Shown piece by piece: positions 56,192-64,000 of a stretch of 64,000 nucleotides of DNA (its first letter is position 1; the number at the start of each line of letters is the position of its first letter). Below the pieces are notes generated by a model that was not told the DNA's origin, ran no database searches, and worked only from the letters and a program-made list of their open reading frames with translations. The stretch is from Spirosoma utsteinense (lineage in GTDB: Bacteria > Bacteroidota > Bacteroidia > Cytophagales > Spirosomataceae): NCBI RefSeq assembly GCF_014282275.1, contig NZ_VFIA01000009.1, forward strand, positions 1 to 64,000, written 5' to 3'. The position numbers and the translations under genes are program-made.

Positions 56192-58663
56192 TTACGCCAG
56201 ATAGCTGCCGATGCTGACCACGTCGGCGAAGACGCCCGAAGCCGTCACTTCGGCACCGGCACCGGGCCCTTTTATCACCAGCGGTCGCTCTTTGTAGCGT
56301 TCTGTCGTGAACGAGACAATGTTGTCCGAGCCGGACAGCATGTAGAACGGATGCTCCGGCCCAACCGACCGTAGTTCGATCACGGCTTTGTTGTTTTCGA
56401 AACCCGCCACAAACCGCAGCTTTTCGCCCCTTGTTTCGGCGCTGGTCAGCAGGGCTTCGAAATAGGCGTTGTTGCGCTCAAGCTCGTCGAAAAAGGCCGG
56501 TATCGTCGGGGCCGACAGGCACGAATCGGGCAGGAGGTTGTTGATCGTAACGTCTTCGGGTTCGAGTGGGAAACCGGCCTCTCGGGCCAGGATCAGAATT
56601 TTTCGGGCTACATCCTGCCCGCTCAGGTCGTCGCGCGGGTCGGGTTCGGTATAGCCTTTCTCTTTGGCTTCGCGAACGACATCGGCAAACGAAGTACCTA
56701 TCCGGAAGGTGTTGAAAATGTACGACAGCGTGCCTGATAAAATCGCTTCGATCTTCAGAAACCGGTCGCCGGCCGTCATCAGCCCCTGCACCGTATTGAT
56801 GATGGGCAGTCCGGCACCCACGTTGGTTTCGTAGAGGAACTTGACACCCCGGTTCAGGGCTGTTCGCTGTAACCGCCGGTACTCGCTGTAAGGGCCGGAG
56901 TTAGCCACCTTGTTGGGCGTCACGACCGAGATATTGGCGTCGAGGAGCGACTCGTAGAACTGAACGATGTCTTTGTCCGACGTGCAGTCGATGAAGACTG
57001 AGTTAGGTAAGTTATAGTCTTTTATCTTCTCCACGAAAGCGGGCAGCGACGTGGTAACCCCTTCGGTCAGCAGACGCTCCTGCCACGAGTCGAGGTCGAT
57101 ACCCCGGGGGGCAAGCAGCATCTTGCGGGTGTTGGTCATGCCTACTACGCACACCTTCAGCAACTTCTCGGTGCGCAGGAATTCGTTCTGGTCGAAGATC
57201 TGTTTGAGCAGCGTTTTCCCAATCAGGCCCGTTCCGACCAGGTACAAGTTCAGCACCCGCGCTTCCGATTGGAAGAAGATGTTATGCAGGGCGTTGAGGG
57301 CTTTGGACAGGTTGTTTTTGTTGATGACCACCGAGATGTTGATCTCCGACGATCCCTGGGCTACGGCCACGATATTGACCCCGTTCTTACCCAGCACCGA
57401 AAACAGCTTGCCGGCAATACCTGAGCTTTTGCGCATGCCTTCACCCACTGTGGCAATGACCGACAGGTCCCGCTCGATGGCGATATTGTCGATATGACCG
57501 TGGGCGATTTCGGTGGCGAATTCTGCATCCAGCACCGCTTTTACGTTCTCGGCCCCGCGCGGGTCGATGGCAAAGCAGATCGAATGTTCCGACGAAGCCT
57601 GCGAAATCAGGATAACGCTGATCTTGTGTGCGGCCAGTACCCCGAACAGCTTGGCCGACACACCAGCCACGCCAATCATACCGGAGCCCTGGACGTTTAC
57701 CAGCGCGATATCGTCGATACTCGAAATACCCGTGATCGTGTATTGCCGCCGTTCGGCCGTTCGGCTTACGAGGGTGCCTTCGTGCGTGGGGTTGAACGTG
57801 TTCAGCACCCGGATAGGAATATTTCGGGCGAAAGCGGGTTGCAGACTAGGGGGATAAATCACCTTGGCGCCAAAATGGCTCAACTCCATGGCTTCGGCAT
57901 AGGTGATGGTCGGGATGTTGAACGCGTTGGGCACCTTGCGCGGGTCGGCCGTCATCATACCGTCGACATCGGTCCAGATATCGATCATGTCGGCGTTCAG
58001 GGCGGCACCAATGATGCTGGCGGTATAATCCGAACCACCCCGGCCCAGGGTCGTCGTCTCGTTCTTTTCGGTCGAGCCGATGAATCCCGTAATCAGCTGC
58101 ACCGGTGCACCGGCAGTACCGGCTACTTTATCGAAGTGTGCTTTTACCAGTTCATTGGTCAGCGTATAGTTGACGCCCGCCTGCCCGAACTGAGCATCGG
58201 TTTTGATGATGGTGCGGGCGTCGAGGAACTGGGCGGGAATACCCCGGCTTTTTACACATTCGGCGATGATCGTGGTAGCCAGCCGCTCACCGAAACTGGT
58301 GATGAGGTCGTGGGTGCGCAGGGTCAGTTCCCGAATGAGCGATACGCCCCGCAGCAGATCTTCGAGCTCGTTGATGATACCCCGGATATGGGCTACCACC
58401 TTACCCTGCTCTTTGACCGGAATCAGGGTTTTAACGATGTTGAAATGCCGGTCTTCGATGCGCCGGACCAGTTCCATGTAATCGGTTTCGCCCGTGATGG
58501 CCATACGTCCAATTTCGATCAGCTGGTTGGTAACCCCTCCCATAGCCGAGAACACAACGGCAATTGACGTGTCGTTCTGCCGGTGCTGTTCAATGATCGC
58601 AATAACTTGTTTGATGCTCTCTACCGAGCCAACGGACGTACCACCGAATTTGAGAATGTGCAT
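56192..58663 (-). CDS. thrA: Bifunctional aspartate kinase / homoserine dehydrogenase I
   Basis: A 823-residue fusion. The N-terminal aspartokinase begins MHILKFGGTSVGS and carries RGGSDYTASIIGAALNAD; then two ACT regulatory repeats (about 310-460), and the homoserine dehydrogenase with LYLVGTGLIGKTLLKQ, VTPNKVANSGPYSEYR and the catalytic-site GYTEPDPRDDLSGQDVARK. It supplies homoserine for threonine and methionine; feedback control through the ACT domains is expected. The ATG at 58663 is preferred over an in-frame TTG 4 codons earlier. The usual thrB and thrC are not adjacent: a DUF433/DUF5615 pair follows instead. Confidence 0.95.
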   Translation of the reverse strand: MHILKFGGTSVGSVESIKQVIAIIEQHRQNDTSIAVVFSAMGGVTNQLIEIGRMAITGETDYMELVRRIEDRHFNIVKTLIPVKEQGKVVAHIRGIINELEDLLRGVSLIRELTLRTHDLITSFGERLATTIIAECVKSRGIPAQFLDARTIIKTDAQFGQAGVNYTLTNELVKAHFDKVAGTAGAPVQLITGFIGSTEKNETTTLGRGGSDYTASIIGAALNADMIDIWTDVDGMMTADPRKVPNAFNIPTITYAEAMELSHFGAKVIYPPSLQPAFARNIPIRVLNTFNPTHEGTLVSRTAERRQYTITGISSIDDIALVNVQGSGMIGVAGVSAKLFGVLAAHKISVILISQASSEHSICFAIDPRGAENVKAVLDAEFATEIAHGHIDNIAIERDLSVIATVGEGMRKSSGIAGKLFSVLGKNGVNIVAVAQGSSEINISVVINKNNLSKALNALHNIFFQSEARVLNLYLVGTGLIGKTLLKQIFDQNEFLRTEKLLKVCVVGMTNTRKMLLAPRGIDLDSWQERLLTEGVTTSLPAFVEKIKDYNLPNSVFIDCTSDKDIVQFYESLLDANISVVTPNKVANSGPYSEYRRLQRTALNRGVKFLYETNVGAGLPIINTVQGLMTAGDRFLKIEAILSGTLSYIFNTFRIGTSFADVVREAKEKGYTEPDPRDDLSGQDVARKILILAREAGFPLEPEDVTINNLLPDSCLSAPTIPAFFDELERNNAYFEALLTSAETRGEKLRFVAGFENNKAVIELRSVGPEHPFYMLSGSDNIVSFTTERYKERPLVIKGPGAGAEVTASGVFADVVSIGSYLA

Positions 58664-58768
58664 TGTTACGGGCAAATAAGTGAATAAGCGAGCTACACCC
58701 GCTTTGGAGGTAGACCGCTGTTCTGCAAACTAATCAGGAAGTTGTTGTTGATGGGTATTTAACGGGCG

Positions 58769-58802
58769 CAAAGATAACCATGCCGGGCATTACCGCGTCA
58801 AA
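58769..58802 (-). promoter_or_regulatory. Promoter of thrA
   Basis: On the minus strand TTTG (58799-58802), a 22-base gap, and TATCTTTG (58769-58776) fit the Bacteroidota promoter pattern. The leader to the thrA ATG would be about 100 bases. I saw no clear attenuator in it. Confidence 0.55.
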
Positions 58803-58837
58803 CCGGACAGTATTGTCTATCTAACAAACCAGTTTGC

Positions 58838-59102
58838 ATGAAAAAGTTGGTAGTCATAGCCAGTCTTTTCCTGTTTGCTTTTTCCTGTTCAGCCGCAACT
58901 GGGTACAGCCGGATGTGGCCGGTCCGGCCCGTGATTCGCTACGGGTGCGTATGGTAAAAGACGGGCTGACAAATGGCTACGGACGACTGCGGGATTTGTG
59001 TATCGCCCCGAACGGAAAGTAAACGGAAAAGTATACGTAGCGATAAATAACACGCAGCAGGATAAAATTCCTGAGATTTCAGTAGCACACATTCCCAACT
59101 GA
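58838..59102 (+). pseudogene. Degraded fragment, possibly of a secreted PQQ-type sugar dehydrogenase
   Basis: The start MKKLVVIASLFLFAFSCS looks like a lipoprotein signal in one frame. The continuing text VQPDVAGPARDSLRVRMVKD and GRLRDLCIAPNGK lies in a second frame, and NGKVYVAINNTQQDKIPEI in a third. The pattern LRDLCIAPNGKVYVAINN resembles the late strand of glucose/sorbosone dehydrogenases. The second shift is explained by an imperfect 11/12-base tandem duplication (AACGGAAAGTA at 59011-59021, then AACGGAAAAGTA at 59022-59033). Most of the original gene has gone. The family assignment is tentative. Confidence 0.5.
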
Positions 59103-59120
59103 CGCCCCAACGGCGGGTGC

Positions 59121-60809
59121 TCACAACCACGTAACCTTCAGCAACGATACGCCCTGGCGTGGTAGCCGGAATGAGACCGTTGTCCGGCCGTTTTCGACAG
59201 CAATCGATGTGGGGTTGCCCATCGGCTGCAACTGACCAGCCTTTTCGAGTTCGGTAACCTGCGCGGGTGTCGGTTTCTGGGGCGAACCCATTTTCTTCCA
59301 GACTTCGTAGGCGTTGCTGAATTGGTTGTCAATCCGGTAGTGGACCAGTTGCGCCCTTCGCCCCGGAATACCGTTTATGGTTACCGTAACCGGCGAGTCG
59401 GGGGCGGGTACGGTATCGTCGTGGTAGTTCCAGACCATGATCGCAGCCGACCGGGCGTCTGTCGATGCCAGCGCATTGATGTCGGGTTCGGCCCGAACGC
59501 TTTTATCCCGTATGGTTGCATAATCGTAGGCCGTACCGGGCGTGACGGCGACCCGGTTGCCGGTCATCAGGCCAAACATGCGAAAAACGTTCAGGACGGG
59601 TTTGTCAACGCCGTTGGTAGCCAGATCGCGGAACCCCCGGAACCAGGGCTGGTCCTCAAACTCGAACGCCCAGGTAACCGCACCCAGCAGGTTGACACCC
59701 CGCGCCGTGGCCAGATCATATTTTCGGGCGAACGAAGCCGCCGTATAGCTGGAGTACATGGTGCCGTTTCGATAGGCGTTCTGGGGGTGAAAATCCTCCG
59801 AGCAGGCGGCACAGCCCTCCGGGTCCGACTCCCCGATGATAATCGGCAGCTGTTTCAGGGAGGGGTAGGACGCCACGATTTTGAACCCTTCGTCGATATC
59901 GCGCAGTTGCTTGCCCATGTTCATCTGAACGGCCCCGTTCACGACTTTGGGCTCTCCCTTGGCATGAAACGTAATGAAGTCGAGCGGAGCACCGGTTTGT
60001 CCGGTCGCGTAGTTTTTGCCGCTGACGATATGGTCCAGAAATGTTTTCAGGAACGTGGCCGACTTATCCCAGGCAGGTCCGGTCACTTCCGGTCCACCGA
60101 TCTTAGCCGTTGGCAAGGCCCGTCTGACCGCATCGGCGGTGTAGTCGTAGAGCTTGATATATTCTTCCGTTGTTCCTTTCCAATAACCGATATTCGGCTC
60201 GTTCCAGAGTTCCCAGTACCAGCTTTCCACTTCTTTTTGGCCATACCGGGAAACGGAGTGCCGAACCCACTGGTAAACCAGTTCGCTCCACTTTTTGTAA
60301 TCCTTTGGCGGATAAGCCCAGCCCGTGTAAATGTCGTTGTATTGATTACCGGGACTCCAGTTGTGCCGGTAAGGGGTTGGGTGGGTGGATAGGGCTTCGG
60401 GCATGAAGCCGATCTGGGCAATGGGCTTCATGCCGCGCTCAATGTAGGTGTCGAAAATCTTGTCGATGATCGTCCAGTCATAAACAGGCTTGCCGGCCGC
60501 ATCTTCCGTATAAGCATTGGTCGATCCCCATTTCAGGGCGGGCGTGCCGTCGCCGGTGACCAGCAGGCTGTGTGCCCTGACATTGACGGGTACCGGACTT
60601 AGTTTGGCCAATTCCGACAGCAGTTTTTTACCATCTTTCATATAGGTGTAGTTTGGCTCATCATAGCCAAACCACGCCCATATGGGACGCATGGGTCCTG
60701 TCTTTTTCGTTATGTCGACCCCTATGGCAATCGGGGTTTCGGTCTGACTGTAACCGACTGAGGCCGAGAGGAAGAAGAATACCCAAATTCGGAATACGAT
60801 AGCGTTCAC
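59121..60809 (-). CDS. GH39-type glycoside hydrolase, secreted
   Basis: A 562-residue secreted protein. The start is not certain: GTG at 60809 gives MNAIVFRIWVFFFLSASVGYS as a signal peptide, and a GTG at 60833 would add eight residues. The catalytic domain shows YWELWNEPNIGYW, containing the acid/base Glu, and LPIIIGESDPEG with the likely nucleophile Glu, as in GH39 beta-xylosidases and alpha-L-iduronidases. TWAFEFEDQPWF and a C-terminal beta domain follow. The N-terminal part has MRPIWAWFGYDEPNYTYM. The substrate is not clear. It has no neighbours that suggest a utilisation locus. Confidence 0.82.
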   Translation of the reverse strand: MNAIVFRIWVFFFLSASVGYSQTETPIAIGVDITKKTGPMRPIWAWFGYDEPNYTYMKDGKKLLSELAKLSPVPVNVRAHSLLVTGDGTPALKWGSTNAYTEDAAGKPVYDWTIIDKIFDTYIERGMKPIAQIGFMPEALSTHPTPYRHNWSPGNQYNDIYTGWAYPPKDYKKWSELVYQWVRHSVSRYGQKEVESWYWELWNEPNIGYWKGTTEEYIKLYDYTADAVRRALPTAKIGGPEVTGPAWDKSATFLKTFLDHIVSGKNYATGQTGAPLDFITFHAKGEPKVVNGAVQMNMGKQLRDIDEGFKIVASYPSLKQLPIIIGESDPEGCAACSEDFHPQNAYRNGTMYSSYTAASFARKYDLATARGVNLLGAVTWAFEFEDQPWFRGFRDLATNGVDKPVLNVFRMFGLMTGNRVAVTPGTAYDYATIRDKSVRAEPDINALASTDARSAAIMVWNYHDDTVPAPDSPVTVTINGIPGRRAQLVHYRIDNQFSNAYEVWKKMGSPQKPTPAQVTELEKAGQLQPMGNPTSIAVENGRTTVSFRLPRQGVSLLKVTWL

Positions 60810-60899
60810 GGGCTTACTGCAGGATAAGTACACCGCTATAAGCCGGATGGGTGCTACAACTAATGGGTATGGCTTCGGTCAACAGCGTCCGTTTCTACC

Positions 60900-61415
60900 T
60901 TACGCAGCTGCTACCGGCTCCTGTTCATGCAGAACGGGCTCCACATGGCGCATCACCAGCAGGCCAAAGCCAATCGCCAGTGCATCTTCTATCAACGCTA
61001 TTGCCGGGTCGGGGAGCCCTTTGTCGGCGGTAAGCCAGTGACGCAGGTGGAAGAAGGCAAAGCTACTGGCAACGGCACCCAGCGCACCCGCCAGGGCACC
61101 ATACGGCACGGACTCGCCCTCCGCTTCGCTGACAGCCGCCCCGGAAACCGCACCCGACAAAATCCGTACGGGCAACTGGCTTGCCCCGATCCGGTTGGGC
61201 GATTGCGGGAGTTTATCGCCGATCAATTCGCCACCGGCCAGCACTTTCAGGATGGTAGCTGTAGTGGACGAATGCAGGAAATCGAGTTTGGAGTTTACCA
61301 GCGGGTCGGGATGGGTATTCGCCAGTTTATGGCTCACCAGAGCCGGGGCCGTTAACGCGCGCATACCGGCGATAACGCCAATCTGAAAGGCATTGAGGTA
61401 GGTTGTAAGCATCAT
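60900..61415 (-). CDS. DUF4126 membrane protein
   Basis: A 171-residue protein with hydrophobic segments (YLNAFQIGVIAGMRALTAPA near the start, ILSGAVSGAAVSEA, GALAGALGAVASSFAFF and IALIEDALAIGFGLLVM). The start has two consecutive Met codons. The pattern of GMRALTAPALVSH and PNRIG...LPVRILSGAVSGA is typical of DUF4126. These are small inner-membrane proteins of unknown role. It lies 90 bases downstream of the GH39 start and is transcribed in the same direction. Confidence 0.82.
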   Translation of the reverse strand: MMLTTYLNAFQIGVIAGMRALTAPALVSHKLANTHPDPLVNSKLDFLHSSTTATILKVLAGGELIGDKLPQSPNRIGASQLPVRILSGAVSGAAVSEAEGESVPYGALAGALGAVASSFAFFHLRHWLTADKGLPDPAIALIEDALAIGFGLLVMRHVEPVLHEQEPVAAA

Positions 61416-61658
61416 TTTTTAGCGTTGAGTATGCGTTTACAACGAGCTAGCCAACGGTTTGTTCGACCGTAATTTCTATTGCCGGGCGGCTGGCTTACTC
61501 GCATTTGGCAGTCGTTTGTAGCGAAATCAGCTACTGACGATCAGGCATTTTTGCCGATAGCAAAAAAAAATAAATCCAGATAAGATCCATGTCCGTACAT
61601 CTAATAAACCACCTGCCCAATGAAAGCGGGAAAACAATTACACTTAACGAATTTCGAT

Positions 61659-62378
61659 ATGAGCAAGCAACAGCAATCATCAGGCCTGCCAACGCTGCCG
61701 GGTGGAATAGAGCCGGTCATGGTAGGACGCCGGTTGTTTCTACGTTATGCCGGAGCCTTTGCTGCCGGTGGAGCCCTGATCGCTTCCTGTAAGAATGCGG
61801 AGGAGAATCCAATTACCGTCCCTGTATCCGTTGATCTGGGTACCGGCGATATCGGTATCCTGAACTACGCTTATGCGCTGGAACAACTGGAAGCCGCCTT
61901 CTACACGCAGGTCGTTGCCACTCCGTATGCAAACATGTCGGCGGCTGAACTAGCCATTCTGACCGACATCCGCAACCATGAAATCATTCACCGCGAATTT
62001 TTCAAAGCGGCTCTGGGCACGATGGCCATTGGAGCGCTGGTACCAGAATTTGGCACGGTGAATTTTACGGACCGGACGAGCGTGCTCAGTACGGCCAAAG
62101 CGTTTGAAGACCTGGGTGTGTCGGCTTATAACGGTGCCGGTAATCTTATTACGAGCCCCGATTATCTGTTGCTTGCCGGGAAGATCGTATCGGTCGAAGC
62201 GCGTCACGCAGCTGCCATTCGTGATCTGCTGAACCCAAAATCGGCTGATTTCGCGGGTGATGATGTCGTTGCTCCTGCTACGGGTCTCGATGTGGCTTCC
62301 AAGCCAACTGCGGTACTGCCAATCGCGCAGACATTCGTGAAAACGCCGATCACCGGTGCCAATCTTCCAACCGCATAA
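61659..62378 (+). CDS. Ferritin-like domain protein with Tat-type signal (first of pair)
   Basis: A 239-residue protein of the ferritin-like / desiccation-related type. The N terminus contains a twin-arginine motif GRRLFLRYAG followed by AGGALIASC, so it could be a Tat-exported lipoprotein. The four-helix bundle shows the diiron-type ligands: Glu in LEQLEAAFYTQV, HEIIHREFF with ExxH, and VEARHAAAIRDL with ExxH. The ATG at 61659 is preferred over one at 61620, since MSKQQQSS directly precedes the signal. It is followed after 15 bases by a second gene of the same type, so both are surely co-transcribed. Roles suggested for the family include oxidative or desiccation stress; the substrate is unknown. 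Confidence 0.82.
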   Translation: MSKQQQSSGLPTLPGGIEPVMVGRRLFLRYAGAFAAGGALIASCKNAEENPITVPVSVDLGTGDIGILNYAYALEQLEAAFYTQVVATPYANMSAAELAILTDIRNHEIIHREFFKAALGTMAIGALVPEFGTVNFTDRTSVLSTAKAFEDLGVSAYNGAGNLITSPDYLLLAGKIVSVEARHAAAIRDLLNPKSADFAGDDVVAPATGLDVASKPTAVLPIAQTFVKTPITGANLPTA

Positions 62379-62393
62379 ACCTGACAACGCATT

Positions 62394-63137
62394 ATGAATC
62401 TGTTCAATATAATTTCTGAAATAGAGAAGATCGATCCCGAAGCGAATGAGAAATTCAATTTCTATTCGCGCCGGAATCTGATGAAGATCGGCTCAAACCT
62501 GGTTGCTGCCGGTATTCCGGTGTTTGTAGCAACGACGCTCAATCAGGCATTTGCCCAATCGGCTGGTCCGTCGGCGGCTGCTGTTGGTGTTCTGAATTAC
62601 GCGCTGACGCTGGAGTACCTCGAAGACGAGTATTACCGGTTGGGTTTGGCGGCTAGTGGGTTGATACCTACGACCGATCGGACGATCATGACCCAGATCA
62701 GCAAGCATGAAGCCGCTCACGTGGCTCTGTTGAAAGGTGCGTTGGGAACAAGTGCCGTAGCCAAGCCAGCGTTCAAGTTTCCAACAGGCACGTTCACGAG
62801 CTACCAGACATTCTTAGGACTGGCACGGGCTCTCGAAGACACGGGTGTGGCCGCCTACAAAGGTCAGGCTGGTGCGCTTATCAATGACAAACCTATTCTG
62901 CAAACGGCGCTTCAGATCCACTCGGTCGAAGCACGTCACGCGTCGGAAGTACGTCGGTTACTGGCCCTGAAGGGGTGGGTATCCGACCCGGCCCAGACTA
63001 CGTTCAGTCAGGGTGGTGTGAACCTGAAGACATTACCGAACGTGACCGGTTTTTCGGATGATTCGTTCCGCGAAGCATTTGATGAGCCGCTGACAATGGC
63101 TCAGGTGTTGACTATTGCAACACCTTATCTGGGATAA
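62394..63137 (+). CDS. Ferritin-like domain protein with Tat-type signal (second of pair)
   Basis: A 247-residue paralogue of the preceding gene. SRRNLMKIGSNLVAAG (about residues 25-40) is a Tat-type signal region and AFAQSA a plausible cleavage site, here without a lipobox. The bundle has LEYLEDEYYRLGL, KHEAAHVALL with ExxxH-type ligands, and VEARHASEVRRLL. The two genes share the sequence ILNYA or VLNYALTLE and RALEDTGVAAY or KAFEDLGVSAY. It may form mixed assemblies with the first protein; this is inference. A hairpin at 63153-63177 follows. Confidence 0.82.
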   Translation: MNLFNIISEIEKIDPEANEKFNFYSRRNLMKIGSNLVAAGIPVFVATTLNQAFAQSAGPSAAAVGVLNYALTLEYLEDEYYRLGLAASGLIPTTDRTIMTQISKHEAAHVALLKGALGTSAVAKPAFKFPTGTFTSYQTFLGLARALEDTGVAAYKGQAGALINDKPILQTALQIHSVEARHASEVRRLLALKGWVSDPAQTTFSQGGVNLKTLPNVTGFSDDSFREAFDEPLTMAQVLTIATPYLG

Positions 63138-63152
63138 AAACAGTAACCAGTT

Positions 63153-63177
63153 ATCGGATGGTTTATTGCCATCCGAT
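63153..63177 (+). terminator. Hairpin after the ferritin-like pair
   Basis: ATCGGATGG (63153-63161) and CCATCCGAT (63169-63177) form a perfect 9-bp stem with a 7-nt loop, 16 bases after the stop. It is not followed by a T run, but a stronger terminator comes next. Confidence 0.6.
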
Positions 63178-63236
63178 GACTGCTCTCGTAGTCAATCGTT
63201 AGTTTGAGGAGCCGGGCAACCGGCAGATGACCGAAA

Positions 63237-63273
63237 GGTACCGGGGATATTCCCCGGTGCCTTTTTCTTTTTG
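63237..63273 (+). terminator. Intrinsic terminator with T-rich tail
   Basis: ACCGGGGA (63240-63247) and TCCCCGGT (63251-63258) pair around a 3-nt loop, extended by GGT and GCC, and are followed by CTTTTTCTTTTT. This is the best-formed intrinsic terminator in the window and would end the ferritin-like operon. Confidence 0.8.
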
Positions 63274-63347
63274 GTACGCTTGGTCGCCTGCCTGACCGAA
63301 ACGGAGGCAGGCAACGGGTATGAAAACTGGGTTTATCCGATGTGATC

Positions 63348-63383
63348 CGGCGGTTTTTTTGTTGCTTGCGCCAAAAACCGCCG
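63348..63383. terminator. 11-bp hairpin ahead of the ceramidase gene
   Basis: CGGCGGTTTTT (63348-63358) and AAAAACCGCCG (63373-63383) are exact complements. The stem ends 19 bases ahead of the ATG at 63403, so it may instead lie in the leader of that gene and influence it. Confidence 0.5.
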
Positions 63384-63402
63384 TGTTGGCAGTTACGTGA
63401 TT

Positions 63403-64000
63403 ATGAAGGTCGTTCGGATTCTCCTGAAAGTTGGGCTGGGGCTCGTAATTATCATCGTTGTATTTCTGGCCGTTAGTCTCGCGCCTGTCGACGAGACGCC
63501 TTACCGGCAAATGACCTACTATACCCAGACCAGGCAGCGGCTGGAACAGCTACCGACTCCCGCACCGGCAAGGTCGCTCGTTCGGGCAGGCTGGTCCAGG
63601 GTTAACATTACCCCACCCTACACAACGCCCACAGGCGGCTATGGCGTTCGGCGCGGTCAGCACTGGCGGGTTGTGAGCGACTCCATTTTTGCGCGGGCCA
63701 TCGTTCTCGACAACGGCGGTACCCGCGTGGCTGTCGTGGGGCTGGATTTGCTGATCACACCGCCTACCGTCACTGAAGCGCTCAAAAAACGCCTGCCCGA
63801 AGTAGGGCTGCGCTGGGAGAATGTGTATATGGGTGCTATTCACTCGCACAATAGCGTGGGGGGGTGGGCACCGGGATTGGTTGGCCAGTTGATTGCGGGT
63901 GGGTATGATGAAAAGATCGTTAACCGCATCACCGATGGCGTTTTAGCCGCTATCCGGCAGGCACAGGCCAGCATGGCTCCGGTTGAGATCGGCTTTGGAC
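63403..64000 (+). CDS. Neutral/alkaline ceramidase, N-terminal part (partial)
   Basis: The frame starts at ATG 63403 and runs off the right edge after 199 codons. The first 30 residues, MKVVRILLKVGLGLVIIIVV and a few more, form a membrane anchor or signal. The rest matches the N-terminal domain of neutral/alkaline non-lysosomal ceramidases, with RAGWSRVNITPPYTTPTGGY, ARAIVLDNGGTRVAVVGLDL and MGAIHSHNSVGGW, the last containing two zinc-binding-type His. Family members hydrolyse N-acyl bonds of sphingolipids, and many Bacteroidota make sphingolipids. The catalytic Ser would lie beyond the window. Confidence 0.85.
   Translation, partial: MKVVRILLKVGLGLVIIIVVFLAVSLAPVDETPYRQMTYYTQTRQRLEQLPTPAPARSLVRAGWSRVNITPPYTTPTGGYGVRRGQHWRVVSDSIFARAIVLDNGGTRVAVVGLDLLITPPTVTEALKKRLPEVGLRWENVYMGAIHSHNSVGGWAPGLVGQLIAGGYDEKIVNRITDGVLAAIRQAQASMAPVEIGFG

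Noticed and set aside
57494-58567. Long open frame opposite thrA (plus strand)
   Set aside because: Antisense to conserved aspartokinase sequence and lacking recognisable protein character; the same holds for 19638-20549, 37360-38628 and 59322-60392.
63199-63510. Minus-strand open frame of 103 codons
   Set aside because: It overlaps a strong terminator and the start of the ceramidase gene on the other strand, and shows no family features.
1-64000. tRNA or rRNA genes
   Set aside because: No cloverleaf with a TTCGANNC-type T loop and no rRNA-like sequence was noticed in the intergenic regions; a dedicated scan was not possible.

Overview
The window looks like chromosomal DNA of a member of the Bacteroidota, most likely a Cytophagales bacterium of the Spirosoma type (inference). 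The reasons are the many short lipoproteins and beta-barrel proteins, -7 promoter boxes of the TAnnTTTG type instead of sigma70 boxes, weak or absent Shine-Dalgarno sites, the rhamnose/lactate gene order, and overall similarity to proteins of that group. Genes are dense, moderately GC-rich and on both strands. I see no rRNA, tRNA, phage or CRISPR array.

Layout. 1-3000: the tail of an unknown gene, an A+T-rich gene-poor stretch, an NMT1/THI5-like protein and moaA. 3158-11601: envelope genes, including two copies of a module made of an outer-membrane barrel and a PAP2/haloperoxidase-like protein, separated by a DUF3179 protein. 11783-18224 (minus strand): a probable RiPP (lanthipeptide-like) cluster with a LanC-type cyclase, a HopA1-like protein, an APH-fold kinase, a large Cys-rich precursor-like protein, a subtilase and a free-standing subtilase-prodomain lipoprotein. 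18558-20651: GlgE. 20862-35531: an L-rhamnose locus (aldolase/dehydrogenase, isomerase, kinase, LutABC, GntR regulator, GH78 rhamnosidase, RhaT), with an IS200-like transposase and palindromes inserted and an in-frame amber codon in the regulator. 35662-39580: ABC permease, gamma-glutamyltransferase and a DUF4142 lipoprotein. 39644-40563: a RAYT transposase bracketed by REP-like palindromes. 40520-46650: phenylalanine/tyrosine degradation (flavin reductase, FahA, MarR, PhhA, Hpd, HmgA). 47191-63137: mixed metabolic, lipoprotein and orphan genes (nucleotidyltransferase, Gfo/Idh/MocA, DUF4932, MDR dehydrogenase, solo McrB, DUF433/DUF5615 pair, ThrA, GH39, tandem Tat ferritin-like proteins). 63403-64000: the start of a ceramidase.

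How the genes work together. In the rhamnose locus GH78 would release rhamnose, RhaT import it, isomerase and kinase make rhamnulose-1-phosphate, the fused aldolase/dehydrogenase yield DHAP and L-lactate, and LutABC oxidise lactate to pyruvate. In the aromatic operon PhhA, Hpd, HmgA and FahA run phenylalanine to fumarate and acetoacetate; maleylacetoacetate isomerase is not in the window. A perfect 8-3-8 palindrome beside the hmgA promoter is a candidate operator for the operon's MarR protein.

The most novel part is the 11.8-18.2 kb cluster. It combines the three activities of a split (class V-like) lanthipeptide synthetase with an unusually large precursor whose 12 cysteines all lie in a C-terminal segment bracketed by GGQPDTT repeats. 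A second theme is a set of long, perfect or near-perfect inverted repeats of unrelated sequence placed exactly at gene ends, plus two different transposase-with-palindrome (REP/RAYT-like) systems.
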